A stretch of 64,000 nucleotides of DNA, from assembly GCA_963556195.1 (NCBI GenBank), contig OY744525.1, forward strand, positions 62,314,272-62,378,271, written 5' to 3'. Under the pieces are notes generated by a model. The model saw only the letters and a list, made by a program, of their open reading frames with translations, had not been told where the DNA came from and made no database searches. Below, one piece after another: positions 63,090 to 64,000 of the stretch. The DNA is from Sepiola atlantica (lineage: Eukaryota > Mollusca > Cephalopoda > Sepiida > Sepiolidae). Every line of letters starts with the position of its first letter. Within the stretch, counting starts at the first letter, position 1. Both the position numbers and the translations under genes were made by a program.

Positions 63090-64000
63090 TGGTGGGGGGG
63101 GGGGGTAATAGGTGTGCCAACATAGTTACAGTCATGCATGGCTATAACTATTGACAATTTTAAATAGACATGTTGGGACCAGCATTACTCCTTCTGGAGA
63201 CAATTGGTTTCAGTACTAGATGGCGCTATAGTCGTGTGATTTGGCACTCTTGTGTTCCTCCCCCACGATATGTTCGTAAATACATAAACAATACCCCTCC
63301 CCCTCTCTCTTCCTCTCTTTTTATTACTGCGACCTTCAAACTGTCCGGCACTCTGCTTTTGAGCATGACTTCAAATGCTAAACGAACCTTGTTAATAAAT
63401 CTCTCTCCCTCCCTCCCACACCCCGGAAAATCACCACAGTTGAGATGCATGTAAGTACAATTACATCCCATGTATTCACACATTATTATTCGTCTTTTTA
63501 ACAACTCGGGCATATTTTTTTTTTATTGCTATGAGACATTGTATTTCTTATTTAAGATTCGTTATTTTCTAAGTTATGTTCTTAGTGTATATTTTTATGT
63601 TGTCTGTAACATGCCTTTAATGTCCACCCGGCGTTACTAATATAACGTCACCAACTGTAGAATAAACATTAAATGTTATTGCTAACAACAGTTTCCTCTT
63701 TATCCTTCTTTCCGATATGTGTGCTTATTGTCGATACGATAATACAAACATTGCTGTGACTTGCACAGGAATGAAATACTCTGAACATTATAATTAACAT
63801 AACTATAAAGAATTTTAAATAGCCATACAAACTACGGACACTTTCTGTTTAGTATTTCAAAGAAAAAAAAATCAATTCCATCTTTAACAAGAGAGTAATT
63901 AATCACTAGAAAAGATGTTGTAACATGAAATTTTGTTTTTTTTGTTTTTTAATAATATCGATTATTTTATATTTATGGTGTAATTCTCTTCCCATATAAG
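63090..64000. other. no gene seen; spacer to window end
   Basis: A poly-G run (63094-63105), C/T-rich stretches near 63285-63320 and 63405-63425, otherwise AT-rich. The opposed frames at 63170-63513 show no protein features. Confidence 0.45.

Overview
The window looks like non-coding, repeat-saturated DNA from an animal, most likely a mollusc and plausibly a coleoid cephalopod. The evidence is indirect: the short motif AAGGGAGATAAC that is common in molluscan DNA recurs many times, non-LTR retrotransposon copies end in (GAT)n tails as is familiar from octopus and squid DNA, and the sequence is AT-rich with very long (TA)n and (GA)n microsatellites. I found no convincing exon of a host gene. 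Every protein-like stretch is a decayed piece of a transposon, and most open reading frames are simple repeats read through.

Layout. 1-9200: purine tract, a tRNA-SINE with a hammerhead, a Helitron, the first U2-headed SINEs, LINE pieces and a 162-bp tandem. 9200-14400: Helitrons, a TIR element carrying a tRNA-like sequence, a Tc1-like remnant broken by a LINE. 14637-20615: a large inverted duplication whose arms each carry an array of the same 37-bp satellite, with a LINE and a 5S-like sequence between them. 20600-30000: foldback elements, MITEs, Helitrons, LINE pieces. 30000-36500: U2-headed SINEs (one with clean 14-bp target-site duplications), a long-TIR MITE, a mariner scrap, and a hammerhead ribozyme inside a 35-bp inverted repeat. 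36900-44700: probable solo LTR, Helitrons, a near-complete but dead Tigger/pogo transposon, a mariner-type MITE. 44900-59000: hammerhead SINEs, a huge TA array, more U2 SINEs and Helitrons. 59000-64000: a Penelope-like piece, a LINE, a TIR MITE and a 5S-derived SINE head.

Two things deserve attention. First, about thirteen sequences start with the 5' end of U2 snRNA, including the branch-point-recognition stretch GTAGTA, fused to two different bodies that share one 3' tail; this is a U2-headed SINE system. Second, several tRNA-headed SINE-like elements end in a type I hammerhead ribozyme, one of which has an intact core, perfect stem II and complementary stems I and III. A separate ribozyme sits at the tip of a long inverted repeat. 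SINE-like heads from tRNA, 5S rRNA and U2 snRNA therefore coexist within 64 kb. All family assignments are by eye; no database or folding program was run.
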